Positions 1-9,504 of a stretch of 64,000 bases of DNA are shown piece by piece (positions within the stretch are counted from its first letter, which is position 1; the number at the start of each line of letters is the position of its first letter). The notes below the pieces were generated by a model, which saw only the letters and a program-made list of their open reading frames with translations, searched no databases and was not told the origin of the DNA. Origin of the DNA: Myxococcota bacterium. Lineage in GTDB: Bacteria; Myxococcota_A; UBA9160; UBA4427. The position numbers and the translations under genes are program-made. The stretch is taken from assembly GCA_028278345.1 (NCBI GenBank), contig JANQEL010000288.1:60614-124613 (forward strand), written 5' to 3'.

Positions 1-2
1 TG

Positions 3-401
3 CCCGGGCCCGTCGGTCTCGCGGATCTCGTTCCCACCCTCACGGATCTACTGGGCCTGCCTCCTATCGCCGGCGTGGAGGGACGATCGCTGGCGCCCCA
101 CCTCCGTGGCGAGCCCTCGCAGGTGCCACTCCCCGAGGAACGCTTCAGCGAGATCACCTGGAAGGGAAGCCTCTACTCGGTCATGACCGACGACCACCAG
201 TTGATCCTCGATGTCGAAAAGGGTGACACCCGCTTGATATCACTCGGGGAAGATTCACAGGTACCGCCGGAAGTCCGAGCGAGGTTGGAATCCCTGGTCG
301 AGGACTACCGAAAGCGTCGCCGGGTCACAGACACACCCGCACTCGACGAAGTGTCCCCCGTGATCCGCGAGCGACTGAGGGCCCTCGGCTACCTCGAGTG
401 A
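3..401 (+). CDS. Sulfatase/arylsulfatase family protein, C-terminal fragment (5' end outside window)
   Basis: Open frame from the window edge reads PGPVGLADLVPTLTDLLGLPPIAGVEGRSLAPHL..., the typical sulfatase C-terminal region (DLxPTLxDLxGLP..xGxSL). Confidence 0.8.
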   Translation, partial: PGPVGLADLVPTLTDLLGLPPIAGVEGRSLAPHLRGEPSQVPLPEERFSEITWKGSLYSVMTDDHQLILDVEKGDTRLISLGEDSQVPPEVRARLESLVEDYRKRRRVTDTPALDEVSPVIRERLRALGYLE

Positions 402-1210
402 ACCGGTTCGACGTCGAGTTCGCTTCGGGCGCGATCCAGGTAACCGCCGAGGTGCTTCGCAAACTCGGGGGTTTCTGCCAGTCGAAAGAGATGGGCGAAG
501 GCACGGGGGTGTGCGTGCGGTTCGCCTTCCGACACGGGATCCAAGCCCGCCTCGCGAAGGATCTTGCGGGATCCGCGTTCCTTCAGGAACTGGGCGAAAT
601 CGCAGACGTAGGCGATGTCGGCGAGGGTGATCGAATCGCCGGCGATGAACGGGCCGTTGCCGAGCGCCTGCTCGACGCCGTCCAGGTAGAACTCGTACGC
701 GTCCTTCATCCGTCGGTGAAGTTCCGCACTTGGCGGATTCGGCCGCAGCGCGAGCAGATAGACCTGCGCTTCGCGCGCGAAGACGAGGGTCGCGTCGAGG
801 AAGCTGTCGATTCGCGACGCATCGTAACCGTTGCGTCCATAGAGACCATGGTCGGCTGATCCTGCGCGTGCGGCCGCGCGCATGATGCTGTTGGACTCGA
901 ACACGCCTAGGGCACCATCGGGACTGAACCCGGCGGGCACCGTCCCGAACGGATGGGCGACCAGGAAGTCGTCGGTCTTGTAGAGCGTCTGGGAGAACCC
1001 CCGCTTGCCCGTACGCGCGTGGGGACTCGCTTCCGAACGCTCGCCTTCTTCGAGCGGACGGGCATCGAAATCCCACAGCCAGTTCACGAGCGCCGGCGGC
1101 GCGTCGCCGCACACCTCCACTCGAACCCCGCCGAACTCGGCAGCGATGAGCGCCTTCCACACCCGCGGATTCGGCAGGTAGGAGAAGATTCGGAGGACGG
1201 GTTCTGACAT
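389..1210 (-). CDS. Glutathione S-transferase family protein
   Basis: 273 aa; N-terminal thioredoxin-like FSYLPNPRVWKALIAAEFGGV, C-terminal GNGPFIAGDSITLADIAYVCDF helical domain. Confidence 0.85.
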   Translation of the reverse strand: MSEPVLRIFSYLPNPRVWKALIAAEFGGVRVEVCGDAPPALVNWLWDFDARPLEEGERSEASPHARTGKRGFSQTLYKTDDFLVAHPFGTVPAGFSPDGALGVFESNSIMRAAARAGSADHGLYGRNGYDASRIDSFLDATLVFAREAQVYLLALRPNPPSAELHRRMKDAYEFYLDGVEQALGNGPFIAGDSITLADIAYVCDFAQFLKERGSRKILREAGLDPVSEGEPHAHPRAFAHLFRLAETPEFAKHLGGYLDRARSELDVEPVHSR

Positions 1211-1231
1211 GGATTCTCCTCGGCTGCTCGC

Positions 1232-1711
1232 CTATTCGATGGATTCGAGTCGCCTTCGCGTCGCCTTGCTCGCACCTGGCCCCGCACGAAACGCGACATC
1301 CATTGCACCGAGTGCCTCACCCTTCCGGTTGCGAAGCTGCAACTGCGGCACGGGTTTTCCCGTCGAGCGGTCGAGCAGTTGCACCGGCTCCTTGCCACGG
1401 CCGTAGACGTATTCATTCGACCACTGCATCAGGGCGATCATCACCGTCTCTAGGGCACGGCCCTTCTCGGTCAGGTAGTAGGCGTAGCGGGTCCCACGCT
1501 CGCCCACGTCCTCTTTTCGGAAGATGCCCTCTTTCTCGAGAAAGAAGAGCCTGTCGCTGAGGAGCGTCTTCGCGATTCCGGTGTTGCGTTGAAATTCGCC
1601 GAAGCGTGTCGCGCCGTAGAACGCTTCCCGGACGAGCAAGAGCGTCCAGTGGTCTCCCAGGATATTCAATGCCGCTGCGATCGCGCAGGTCTGGGTGTGT
1701 CGATTCGCCAT
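1232..1711 (-). CDS. HxlR family winged-helix transcriptional regulator
   Basis: Internal Met of the longer ORF: MANRHTQTCAIAAALNILGDHWTLLLVREAFYGATRFGEFQRNTGIAKTLLSDRL..., classic HxlR signature. Confidence 0.9.
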   Translation of the reverse strand: MANRHTQTCAIAAALNILGDHWTLLLVREAFYGATRFGEFQRNTGIAKTLLSDRLFFLEKEGIFRKEDVGERGTRYAYYLTEKGRALETVMIALMQWSNEYVYGRGKEPVQLLDRSTGKPVPQLQLRNRKGEALGAMDVAFRAGPGASKATRRRLESIE

Positions 1712-1772
1712 CTGCCTTCCAACTTCGGTCCAGGATGTAGACGAAGCGTAGTCGACGATCGCCTCGTTTACA

Positions 1773-1795
1773 TTTGGTACTGAAATGCTACCAAA
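1773..1795. promoter_or_regulatory. Candidate HxlR operator, inverted repeat TTTGGTA-N9-TACCAAA
   Basis: Perfect 7-bp arms between divergent HxlR gene and SDR gene. Confidence 0.6.
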
Positions 1796-1860
1796 GATCG
1801 ACCGCGCCGCAACGCACAATCCGCCAGCAGGCGGACGCGAGAACGGAGACCACGAAGTCA

Positions 1861-2561
1861 TGGCAAATCGAGAAATCTGTCTCATCACCGGGGTCGGCCC
1901 CGGCACCGGGAGCGCACTGGTTCGGCGCTTCGCGGAGACGTACGACGTTGCGATGGTGGCACGCAGCAAGGACCGGCTCGAGGAACTCGAAAGCGAAGCT
2001 CCCAACACCCACGCTTTCCCCCTCGACGTCACGGATGCGGACGCCGTTCGCGCCACAGCGAACGAGATCCGCTCGAAGCTCGGGGCCCCGTCCATCGTGA
2101 TCCACAACGCGGTGGGGGGTGCGCTCGCAAACGTCCTCGATGTCGATCCCGCTGTGCTGCAACAGAACTTCCAGATCAACACGATGGCGCTGCTTCAGCT
2201 CATCCAGGAGTTCGGGCCGGCGATGGTCGAAGCGGGCAGGGGCGTGATCCTCGCGACCGGCAACACCTCGGCCTATCGGGGCCGTGCCCGCTTTGCCGCT
2301 TTCGCCCCGACCAAGGCGGCTCAACGCATCCTGCTCGAATCGGCGGCTCGCGCTCTCGGACCGAAGGGGATCCACGTTTCCTTCGTCGCCATCGACGCCG
2401 TCATCGACGTCCCATGGGCACGCCAGCTCTATTCGGACAGACCGGACACGTTCTTCGCACTCCCTGCGGACATTGCGGCGGAGTGCTTCCACATTGCCCA
2501 CCAACCGCGGTCGACCTGGACCTTCGACGTCATGATCCGACCCGACGGGGAGGTCTGGTAG
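1861..2561 (+). CDS. Short-chain dehydrogenase/reductase (SDR)
   Basis: MANREICLITGVGPGTGSALVRRFAE...; Rossmann TGxxxGxG. Start moved to 1861 because the 1785 start lies inside the inverted repeat. Confidence 0.85.
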
Positions 2562-2969
2562 ATGGCGATCATCCATTCGGACGCTCTGCAAGCCGTCATG
2601 CTCTGGTCCAGCGCGAACCTGCTCTTGATGCTCACGCTGGGACTGATGGTGTCACGCCTTCGAATCCAGCTCGGAGCCGCTGTCGGAACGGGAGAGAACG
2701 CGCGGCTCGAACGCGCCGTCCGCGCGCATGGCAACAACGCGGAGTACGTCCCAGGAGCGCTACTCCTGCTCCTGCTCGCCGGCTTGACGGGTGCTTCCCC
2801 GCTCGTGCTCCATATCACGGGAGCCGGCCTGCTGGTCGCCCGCATCCTCCACGCCATCGGCATTCAACAGCGCGACAAACGACTCCCGCCGGCCCGCGCC
2901 GTCGGCAACATCGCGACGTGGATCATCATCGCCTGGCTGGGTGTCGCCGTTCTCGCCGCATCGGTTTGA
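2562..2969 (+). CDS. MAPEG family membrane protein
   Basis: 135 aa; LERAVRAHGNNAEYVPGALLLLLLAGLTGASP..., MAPEG-type RxxRAHxNxxEyxP motif and TM helices; start abuts upstream stop (TAGATG). Confidence 0.85.
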   Translation: MAIIHSDALQAVMLWSSANLLLMLTLGLMVSRLRIQLGAAVGTGENARLERAVRAHGNNAEYVPGALLLLLLAGLTGASPLVLHITGAGLLVARILHAIGIQQRDKRLPPARAVGNIATWIIIAWLGVAVLAASV

Positions 2970-2995
2970 AACCAGAAGTGCACAAAGGAGGAACG

Positions 2996-3961
2996 ATGAG
3001 TACATCTACAGGGCTTGCCGTTCTCATTCTGCTGACAATGAGCACCCTTGGATGCGCCAGTGCACTTCGCGGCGATCGAGGCGTGCGTGCCGACGAATTG
3101 AGGCTCGAGATCTTCGTGTCCGAGCCGATCGAGGTCAACGTGACTTCAGCGCTGATCATGGGCCCCACCGAAATGCTGGTCGTCTGCGGTCAGGCGACAC
3201 GTTCGGCTGCGATCCGACTCGCCGACGAGATCGCCGAGCAGGACCGCACACTGAAGTACGTCTACCTGACCCACCCGCACATGGATCACTCTCAGGGTGC
3301 CAGCATCCTGCTGGAGCGGTTTCCTGGCGCGAAGTTCATTGCGGTACCGGAAGTCGCGGCGCTCCAACGCGAGACGATCGAGTTCGACGATCAGCTCGCG
3401 CGGTTTCGACACCGCGAGAACGCCGCCGTGCCTTCGATTCCCGCGACCGACTACACCGACAGCACCATCACCATCGACGGACACACGATCGAGATCTGGA
3501 AGGACATCGTCGGTGACGGGGGACTCGGCGCGCCACACACGGCTCTGTATATCCCCTCCCTGGAGGCGCTACTCCCAAGCGACAGCATCTATTTCGATGC
3601 GCACGTCATGCTGGCCGGTAGCACGCCCGAGAGCCGAGCCGCAGCGATCGAGCAGATCGAGGGCTGGATCGCACGCGACTTCAAGACGGTCGTTCCCGGG
3701 CATATGCCCAAGGGAGCACCACTCACGGCCATGGGTGCGCTGACGCACACACGGGACTACATACGATCGTATGACGAGGTGGTGGCATCACACTCGAAAT
3801 CGGACGACGTGATTCGGGCCATGTTCGCCCGGTACCCGGACACACGGCACGAATCCGCACTGATCATCTCGACCTTTCTCAACTTCGGTGAGATGGATCG
3901 GGTGAGGGCCTACTTGGGTACTTGGAGAGAGCCAGGCGGCGCCAATCTCCAGCTGAAGTAG
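2996..3961 (+). CDS. Metallo-beta-lactamase fold lipoprotein
   Basis: Starts MSTSTGLAVLILLTMSTLGCAS (lipobox); THPHMDHSQGA metal-binding motif; RBS aaaggaggaacg. Confidence 0.85.
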   Translation: MSTSTGLAVLILLTMSTLGCASALRGDRGVRADELRLEIFVSEPIEVNVTSALIMGPTEMLVVCGQATRSAAIRLADEIAEQDRTLKYVYLTHPHMDHSQGASILLERFPGAKFIAVPEVAALQRETIEFDDQLARFRHRENAAVPSIPATDYTDSTITIDGHTIEIWKDIVGDGGLGAPHTALYIPSLEALLPSDSIYFDAHVMLAGSTPESRAAAIEQIEGWIARDFKTVVPGHMPKGAPLTAMGALTHTRDYIRSYDEVVASHSKSDDVIRAMFARYPDTRHESALIISTFLNFGEMDRVRAYLGTWREPGGANLQLK

Positions 3962-3970
3962 CGAATTCCG

Positions 3971-5620
3971 CTAGTGGCCGCCTTGCCGGTCGGGTTCGAA
4001 GTCGAACCCCGGGTAGTTCTCGGAGGCCACGCCTGCGAGGCGTTCGTAGTAGATCGAACCGCCGAGGTAGACCGAGAAGTAGCGGGGTTTGCCCGGCACG
4101 TTCGCGCCGGTCCACCAACTGTCGGTCTTTGGGAAGAGCGTGAAGCTCGCCATGCCCGTGACTTCGTTGCCCCAGGCCTCTTCGCTGTCCGTGGTGGGTT
4201 CCGCGGCAGCGTACCCGTGCTTTTCCAGATGGCGGACGAAGTCGCCGATCCAGCTCATCTGTCGCTCGGCACCCAGCGGCATGTTGTAGAAGACGCCGGG
4301 CGAGCCCGGACCGTGGATCATGAACAGGTTGGGGAAGCCACGGATCGTGAGCCCGAGGTAGTTGTGGAAGCGGTCGGTCCATCGCTCCTTCAAGCGCACG
4401 CCGCCGCGGCCCTGGGGGTTGAGGCGCAGCATCGAGCCGCTGATGGCGTCGAAGCCGGTGGCAAGCACGAGCACGTCGATCGGATGCTCGCCCGACTGCG
4501 TGATCACGCTCGTCTCGGTGAAGCGTTCGATCGGATCTTCGCGCAGGTCGACGAGGCTCACGTTGTCGCGGTTGTAGGCCTCAAAGTAACCGTTCTCGAG
4601 GATCGGGCGCTTGGTGATCACGTAGTGGTCGGGCATCAGCTTGTCGGCGGTTTCCGGATCCTTCACGATCTCGCGGATCTTCTTTCGCACGAAGTCGGCG
4701 AGTGAATCGTTGGCTTCCTCGCTCATCGCGATGTCGGTGTAGAGGTCGAGGAAGAACTTGAAGCTGCCGCGCTGCCAGAGTTCTTCGTAGAACGCCTCGC
4801 GCTCTTCAGGGGTGGCGTCGGCGGCCGTGCGCTCGTGGACGTCGAAGGGAAAGCCACCGGGGTTCGCGAGCATCTTCGCTTTGGTGGCCTCCCAGTTCGC
4901 TCGCGCATCGGCCATCTCTTCCTTCGTGATGGCGCGGTTGGCCGCGGGAAAGGCGAATTGCGCAGTGCGCTGGAGCACCGTCACGTGATCAGCTTCCTTG
5001 GCGATCTCCGGCATCGCCTGGATGCCGGACGAACCCGTCCCGATCACCGCGACCCGCTTGCCCGCGAAGGAGACGGGTTCGTGAGGCCACTGGCCGGTGT
5101 GATAGGTCTCGCCCGTGAAGTCGTCGATGCCCGGAATGTCGGGCTTGTTCGTCGTCGAGAGCGCACCCACCGCGCAGATCAGATAGCGGGCCGATGCGCG
5201 CTGGCCGTCGCTGGTCTGCAGGATCCAGCGTTGGGTCGCCTCGTCGTAGCTGGCGTCCTCGACCCAGGTTTCGAACTGGATGTCGCGACGCAGGTCGAAC
5301 TTGTCGGCCACGTGCTCAATGTAGGCCAGCACCGCCGACCACTCGGATTGGGTCTCTTCCCAATCCCATTCCTGCATCAGCTCTTCGGAGAACGTGTAGC
5401 AGTAGAAGGGACTGCCGGGGCCGTCGACGCGTGCGCCGGGGTAGCGGTTGTACCACCAGGTGCCCCCGACGTCGCTCGCGCCATCGTACGCGCGCACCGA
5501 GAGGCCCATCTCGCGGAAGTGGTGGATGGCGTACATCCCACTCACACCCGCTCCGATGATCAGCACGTCGAAGTGCTCGATCGAACCGTTGGGCTGCGAA
5601 GGTTGGGGCTGGCTCGTCAT
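3971..5620 (-). CDS. Flavin-containing Baeyer-Villiger-type monooxygenase
   Basis: 549 aa; DVLIIGAGVSGMYAIHHF, GGTWWYNRYPGARVD, FTGETYHTGQWP, VAVIGTGSSGIQ. Confidence 0.92.
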   Translation of the reverse strand: MTSQPQPSQPNGSIEHFDVLIIGAGVSGMYAIHHFREMGLSVRAYDGASDVGGTWWYNRYPGARVDGPGSPFYCYTFSEELMQEWDWEETQSEWSAVLAYIEHVADKFDLRRDIQFETWVEDASYDEATQRWILQTSDGQRASARYLICAVGALSTTNKPDIPGIDDFTGETYHTGQWPHEPVSFAGKRVAVIGTGSSGIQAMPEIAKEADHVTVLQRTAQFAFPAANRAITKEEMADARANWEATKAKMLANPGGFPFDVHERTAADATPEEREAFYEELWQRGSFKFFLDLYTDIAMSEEANDSLADFVRKKIREIVKDPETADKLMPDHYVITKRPILENGYFEAYNRDNVSLVDLREDPIERFTETSVITQSGEHPIDVLVLATGFDAISGSMLRLNPQGRGGVRLKERWTDRFHNYLGLTIRGFPNLFMIHGPGSPGVFYNMPLGAERQMSWIGDFVRHLEKHGYAAAEPTTDSEEAWGNEVTGMASFTLFPKTDSWWTGANVPGKPRYFSVYLGGSIYYERLAGVASENYPGFDFEPDRQGGH

Positions 5621-5790
5621 TCGTGGTCTCCCGGCGCCAGGGGTTGGCGGCAGCCGGGAGTCTACGAACGGCCGCGAGTCGTTTCCGCTCGCGTACGCGG
5701 GCGAACGAGGCCCCGTGGGCCGGTAGACGCAGCGGTTGAACGGACGCGACCCGGTATGCCACGATCCCCGAGCGCCAGAGGAGTAATGCG

Positions 5791-7047
5791 ATGAGCGAAG
5801 TCAATGTCGACCCGACCCCCTCGACCTCGGCCTGGGTCCCGCCGCTGGAACGAACCGCCGGCCAGCCCGAGCCCATTGCGGCGAACGGCGGGCTTTCGTA
5901 CGCGGCCTTCGAGCGCGACGGCGACGCGGGGACGACCGCGGCCACCGAGGACGCGATTCGGCGCGCCACGAAAGGCAACGGCCAAGCCGTGATCGACTGG
6001 CTCGAGAACGCACCCGCCGGGCCCGTCGAAACCAAGTGGGGGCCGGGCTTCCGTCGCTTCGCCGAGTGCCTCGAGTACATCGAAGCGCAGGGGATCGAGG
6101 CGCCCGAAGGCGGCATCGTCGTGCCCCTTCGCTACTCGGTCGACGAGCAGCCGACCTATTCGATCGTGCCGTCCAACGCGCTTTGGCGAGACCCGGACCG
6201 CGAGGACGACGCCGCCGCCCTGCGCAAGGACGAACGCGACAACGTGCGTCGCTGCCTCTACTTCCCCCACGTGCTCCGCGATGCGCGACGAATCGAGGAG
6301 TACCACCCGGGGCTCTCACCGTACACGGCCGAGAGCATGGACAGGTTGGGCGTCTCCCTCGCGCACCTCGAGTCGAAGTGCACGAACTTCTACGACGCGG
6401 CGGAAGTGGAGCGCGTCTACTACCCCGAGATCGAGCAGCTGCTGCTCGACTTCTTCCCCGGCGCGACCGACGCCCTCGTCTACAACCACGACGTCTTCGA
6501 CAAGCACTACGCGGGGGATCGCACCGAGGATCAGGCGGCCAAGAACCCGGGCGTCAACGCCAACTACGCCAACCTCGTGCACAACGACCTGAACGACAAC
6601 AGCGGTCGCGTGCGCTGCCGCGAACTCCTGACCCAGAACCTGCGCAACTTCGGCCGCGAGGTGCACTACAGTGAGGCGGAGGCCGACGCGAAGATGTCGC
6701 GGCGCTTCATGTCGATCAATCTCGCCAAGCCGATGGAGACGGTTCGCCAGAACCCCTTCGTGCTCTGCGCCTGGCCCTCGTTCGCAGATCAGCCCTACAT
6801 CAACAACTATCGCGTGTACGACGATCGCGTCGGCGAGACGACCCAGTTCACCTACCGCCCCGATCACGAGTGGTATTGGTTGCCGAACCAGACCCCGACT
6901 GAAGTGTCGATGCTCAAGTGCTACGACTCGGTCACTGACGGTTCGGTGTCGCGCTGGTCGTTCCACACCTCGGCCATCGATCCAACCGCCCCCGAAGACG
7001 CCCCCTGCCGCAGGAACCTGGTCGTTCGATCGTACGTGTTCTTCTAG
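5791..7047 (+). CDS. CmcJ/NvfI-type (AsaB-like) non-heme iron oxygenase family protein
   Basis: 418 aa; VHNDLNDNSG (HxD), INLAKPMETVRQNPFVLCAWPSF, GETTQFTYRPDHEWYWLPNQTPTEVSMLKCYDS, SFHTSAIDP. Confidence 0.75.
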   Translation: MSEVNVDPTPSTSAWVPPLERTAGQPEPIAANGGLSYAAFERDGDAGTTAATEDAIRRATKGNGQAVIDWLENAPAGPVETKWGPGFRRFAECLEYIEAQGIEAPEGGIVVPLRYSVDEQPTYSIVPSNALWRDPDREDDAAALRKDERDNVRRCLYFPHVLRDARRIEEYHPGLSPYTAESMDRLGVSLAHLESKCTNFYDAAEVERVYYPEIEQLLLDFFPGATDALVYNHDVFDKHYAGDRTEDQAAKNPGVNANYANLVHNDLNDNSGRVRCRELLTQNLRNFGREVHYSEAEADAKMSRRFMSINLAKPMETVRQNPFVLCAWPSFADQPYINNYRVYDDRVGETTQFTYRPDHEWYWLPNQTPTEVSMLKCYDSVTDGSVSRWSFHTSAIDPTAPEDAPCRRNLVVRSYVFF

Positions 7048-8396
7048 CCGGAACGGCGTACCCGATCGAGGGCGGCGCGGTGTGCGCGTTCGTCGAGGGA
7101 GAAACGCCAGAGCAGGAGGAAGGCGACGGCGTTCAACGCTGCGGGCAGGTAGCCGACGGTGAGCCGGATGCCTTCGACGGTGACGGTCGACTGCTGGGCG
7201 AGTTGGGCGTCATAGCCGAAGGCGGCCAGTACCATGCCGAGGGTCCAGCCCGCGAGTGCCATGGCTCCCTTCTGCGCGAAGTTCCAGGTTGCGAAGTAGG
7301 CGCCCTCGCGTCGGGCGCCGCTTTGCGCTTCGTCCCAATCGATGATGTCGGCCTTGACCGAGGGGCCGATCACGGTTCCGCAAGCCGCCAGCGAGCCGAG
7401 GATCACGCAACCCACGATGAAGAGCGTCCCGTTGCCCACGCCGATCCACCCAACGCCCGCCAGGATGAAGATGCGCGCGCCCGTCGAGAGCAACCACGCG
7501 GGCTTCTTGCCGATGCGCCTCGACACCACGACCCAGAGCGGAATCGCGACCACCATCGTGACGACCGCCGAGCCCATGTAGGTCGCTGTCTGTCCGGGCG
7601 TGCGCAGCACCCAATCCGAGAAGAAGGGCATCCCGCTCAACACGAGGGTCAACCCGGCCTGTTCGCACAGAACGATGCCCAACACGATGCGCGCATGGGG
7701 ATTGCGCAGCACCTGGGCGAAGACGGCGAATGAACCGTGAGCGTCCTGCCGTTGGTGCGACTTCGGCTCGCGGATCCAGGCCGTCGCCAGGAGCAAGGCG
7801 GCCACGATCGCTGTCGCCATGTAGAGCGAGATGCGCGCCATCGTCTCGCGCGGGTCGACCGCATTCTCGACCACGCCGATCGCCATCGTGGCGCCGAGCA
7901 ACCCCAGCGTCTCGACCAGTTGCGAGCCGCCGAACACGCGCGTTCGATCGTGGTAGCCGCGCGAGAGCTCGGCACCCAATGCCATGTGGGGCACGCGAAA
8001 GGTGGAATAGAAGGTGCGGTAGAGAAGGAAGACGACGAGGGTCCACGCGACCATCTGGCTCTCGTCGAGCCAGTCGGGGGGCGACCAGAGCGCGACAGTG
8101 CACAGGGCAAGAGGGAGCGCGGACGCCATGATCCAGGGCCGGCGGCGCCCCCAGCGCGTGTGGACGCGATCGCTCAAGTGGCCGATCGGCGGATCGTTGA
8201 GTGCATCCCACCCCTGCCCGAGCAACACGATCGTGCCGGCCACGGCCGGAGCGATCAGCAGCACGTCGGTCGCGAACTTGATGAAGAAGGTCCCGATCAG
8301 GAACGACGAGAAGAACACCGCGCCCACGGGTGCGGCATAAATCAGGATCGTCGGTACCGAGACCCGGTCGGCGGGCTGCGAGGGGGTGGCGGGCAC
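7044..8396 (-). CDS. MFS transporter, GPH (glycoside-pentoside-hexuronide:cation symporter)-like
   Basis: 450 aa; many TM segments; GQGWDALNDPPIGHLSDRVHTRWGRRRPWI signature. Confidence 0.88.
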   Translation of the reverse strand: MPATPSQPADRVSVPTILIYAAPVGAVFFSSFLIGTFFIKFATDVLLIAPAVAGTIVLLGQGWDALNDPPIGHLSDRVHTRWGRRRPWIMASALPLALCTVALWSPPDWLDESQMVAWTLVVFLLYRTFYSTFRVPHMALGAELSRGYHDRTRVFGGSQLVETLGLLGATMAIGVVENAVDPRETMARISLYMATAIVAALLLATAWIREPKSHQRQDAHGSFAVFAQVLRNPHARIVLGIVLCEQAGLTLVLSGMPFFSDWVLRTPGQTATYMGSAVVTMVVAIPLWVVVSRRIGKKPAWLLSTGARIFILAGVGWIGVGNGTLFIVGCVILGSLAACGTVIGPSVKADIIDWDEAQSGARREGAYFATWNFAQKGAMALAGWTLGMVLAAFGYDAQLAQQSTVTVEGIRLTVGYLPAALNAVAFLLLWRFSLDERAHRAALDRVRRSG

Positions 8397-8431
8397 GCGT
8401 GCACTCTACCGCGTGCTGCACGACCGAGCGC

Positions 8432-8461
8432 TGGTGCCACAGCCCGTTCGACATGGCACCA
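8432..8461. promoter_or_regulatory. Inverted repeat TGGTGCCA-N14-TGGCACCA in divergent intergenic region
   Basis: Perfect 8-bp arms between MFS (-) and methyltransferase (+) genes. Confidence 0.4.
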
Positions 8462-8505
8462 TGCAGGACCCATTCGCGCCCAGGCACTAGAGAGAGGTCC
8501 CTCCG

Positions 8506-9381
8506 ATGAGAATCGCGACGCTCGCCCTTTCGACACTCTTGTTCTTCTTCGCCACCACGGGTTGCGCCGCCACCGGTGAGCGCGCGAGCGACGCGACGCC
8601 GCCCGTTTCGGCGCGTGGAGCCAGCGGTTCGTTCGACGGCCTGTCCGAAGTCCTGGCCCATGAGCGTCGCGCCGAAGACCGGGCGCGCGATCCCTACCGC
8701 AACCCCGAAGCGACACTGCGCTTCTTCGACGTGCAGCCCAACCACACCGTCGTCGAATACGCGCCCGGCGGTGGCTGGTACACGCGCATCCTCGCGCCCT
8801 ATGTCGGCGAGAACGGCCAGTATGTCGCCGTGGTCTTCGCAGGCGAAGAAACCCCGATCGAGCGCATCCAGAAGGCGCTGGAAGGCTGGGACGAGACGAT
8901 GCCCGGGCGCGTCGAAGAGATGACGGGCGTGCCGGCGAGCAAGGTCAAGGCGTACTTCGGAAGGTCGATCCCCGAAGCGGCTCATGGCACTGCCGACCGC
9001 ATCCTTATCCCGCGCATGCTCCACAACCTGCTTCGCTGGGAGATCGCGGATCAGGAACTCCTCGCCCTGCGCAAGATGCTCAAGGACGATGGACTCGTCG
9101 GCGTCGTTCAGCACCGCGCTCCGGCCGACGCGCCCTACAGCTACACCGACGGCAACAAGGGCTACCTCCACGAAGCCGATGTCGTCGCGATGATGGAGCT
9201 CTACGGCTTCAGCCTGGTCGCGAAGAGCGAGATCAACGCCAACCCGAAGGATCCCGCGAACCACGAAGCCGGCGTCTGGACGCTTCCCCCAAGCTACCGC
9301 CTGGGTGACACGGACAAGGAGAAGTACGCCGCCATCGGCGAGAGCGATCGGGCGACCCTGCTGTTCAAGAAGGCGGAATGA
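8506..9381 (+). CDS. Class I SAM-dependent methyltransferase-like lipoprotein
   Basis: Lipobox FFATTGCAAT; VVEYAPGGGWYTRILAPYVGENGQYVAV SAM-binding region. Confidence 0.78.
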   Translation: MRIATLALSTLLFFFATTGCAATGERASDATPPVSARGASGSFDGLSEVLAHERRAEDRARDPYRNPEATLRFFDVQPNHTVVEYAPGGGWYTRILAPYVGENGQYVAVVFAGEETPIERIQKALEGWDETMPGRVEEMTGVPASKVKAYFGRSIPEAAHGTADRILIPRMLHNLLRWEIADQELLALRKMLKDDGLVGVVQHRAPADAPYSYTDGNKGYLHEADVVAMMELYGFSLVAKSEINANPKDPANHEAGVWTLPPSYRLGDTDKEKYAAIGESDRATLLFKKAE

Positions 9382-9504
9382 CCGTCTCCCCGAACTCGGC
9401 GAGTCTGCGGAAACCCGTCTAGACCGACGAGGAGGCGCTACGGCCCCCGTTTCGGCCCTGTTAATGGAGCCCTGTTTGAGTACCGGCACGGAGGTACTCG
9501 GAAC

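Noticed and set aside
2414-2995. N-terminal extension of the MBL-fold ORF
   Set aside because: Overlaps SDR and MAPEG genes out of frame; a lipoprotein start with a good RBS occurs at 2996.
3959-3973. TAGCG-AATTC-CGCTA hairpin between convergent genes as a terminator
   Set aside because: Only a 5-bp stem and no U-tract; it merely spans the two stop codons.
5628-5660. CTCCCGG-N19-CCGGGAG inverted repeat upstream of the BVMO gene
   Set aside because: GC-only 7-bp arms in GC-rich DNA are likely by chance and there is no linked regulator.
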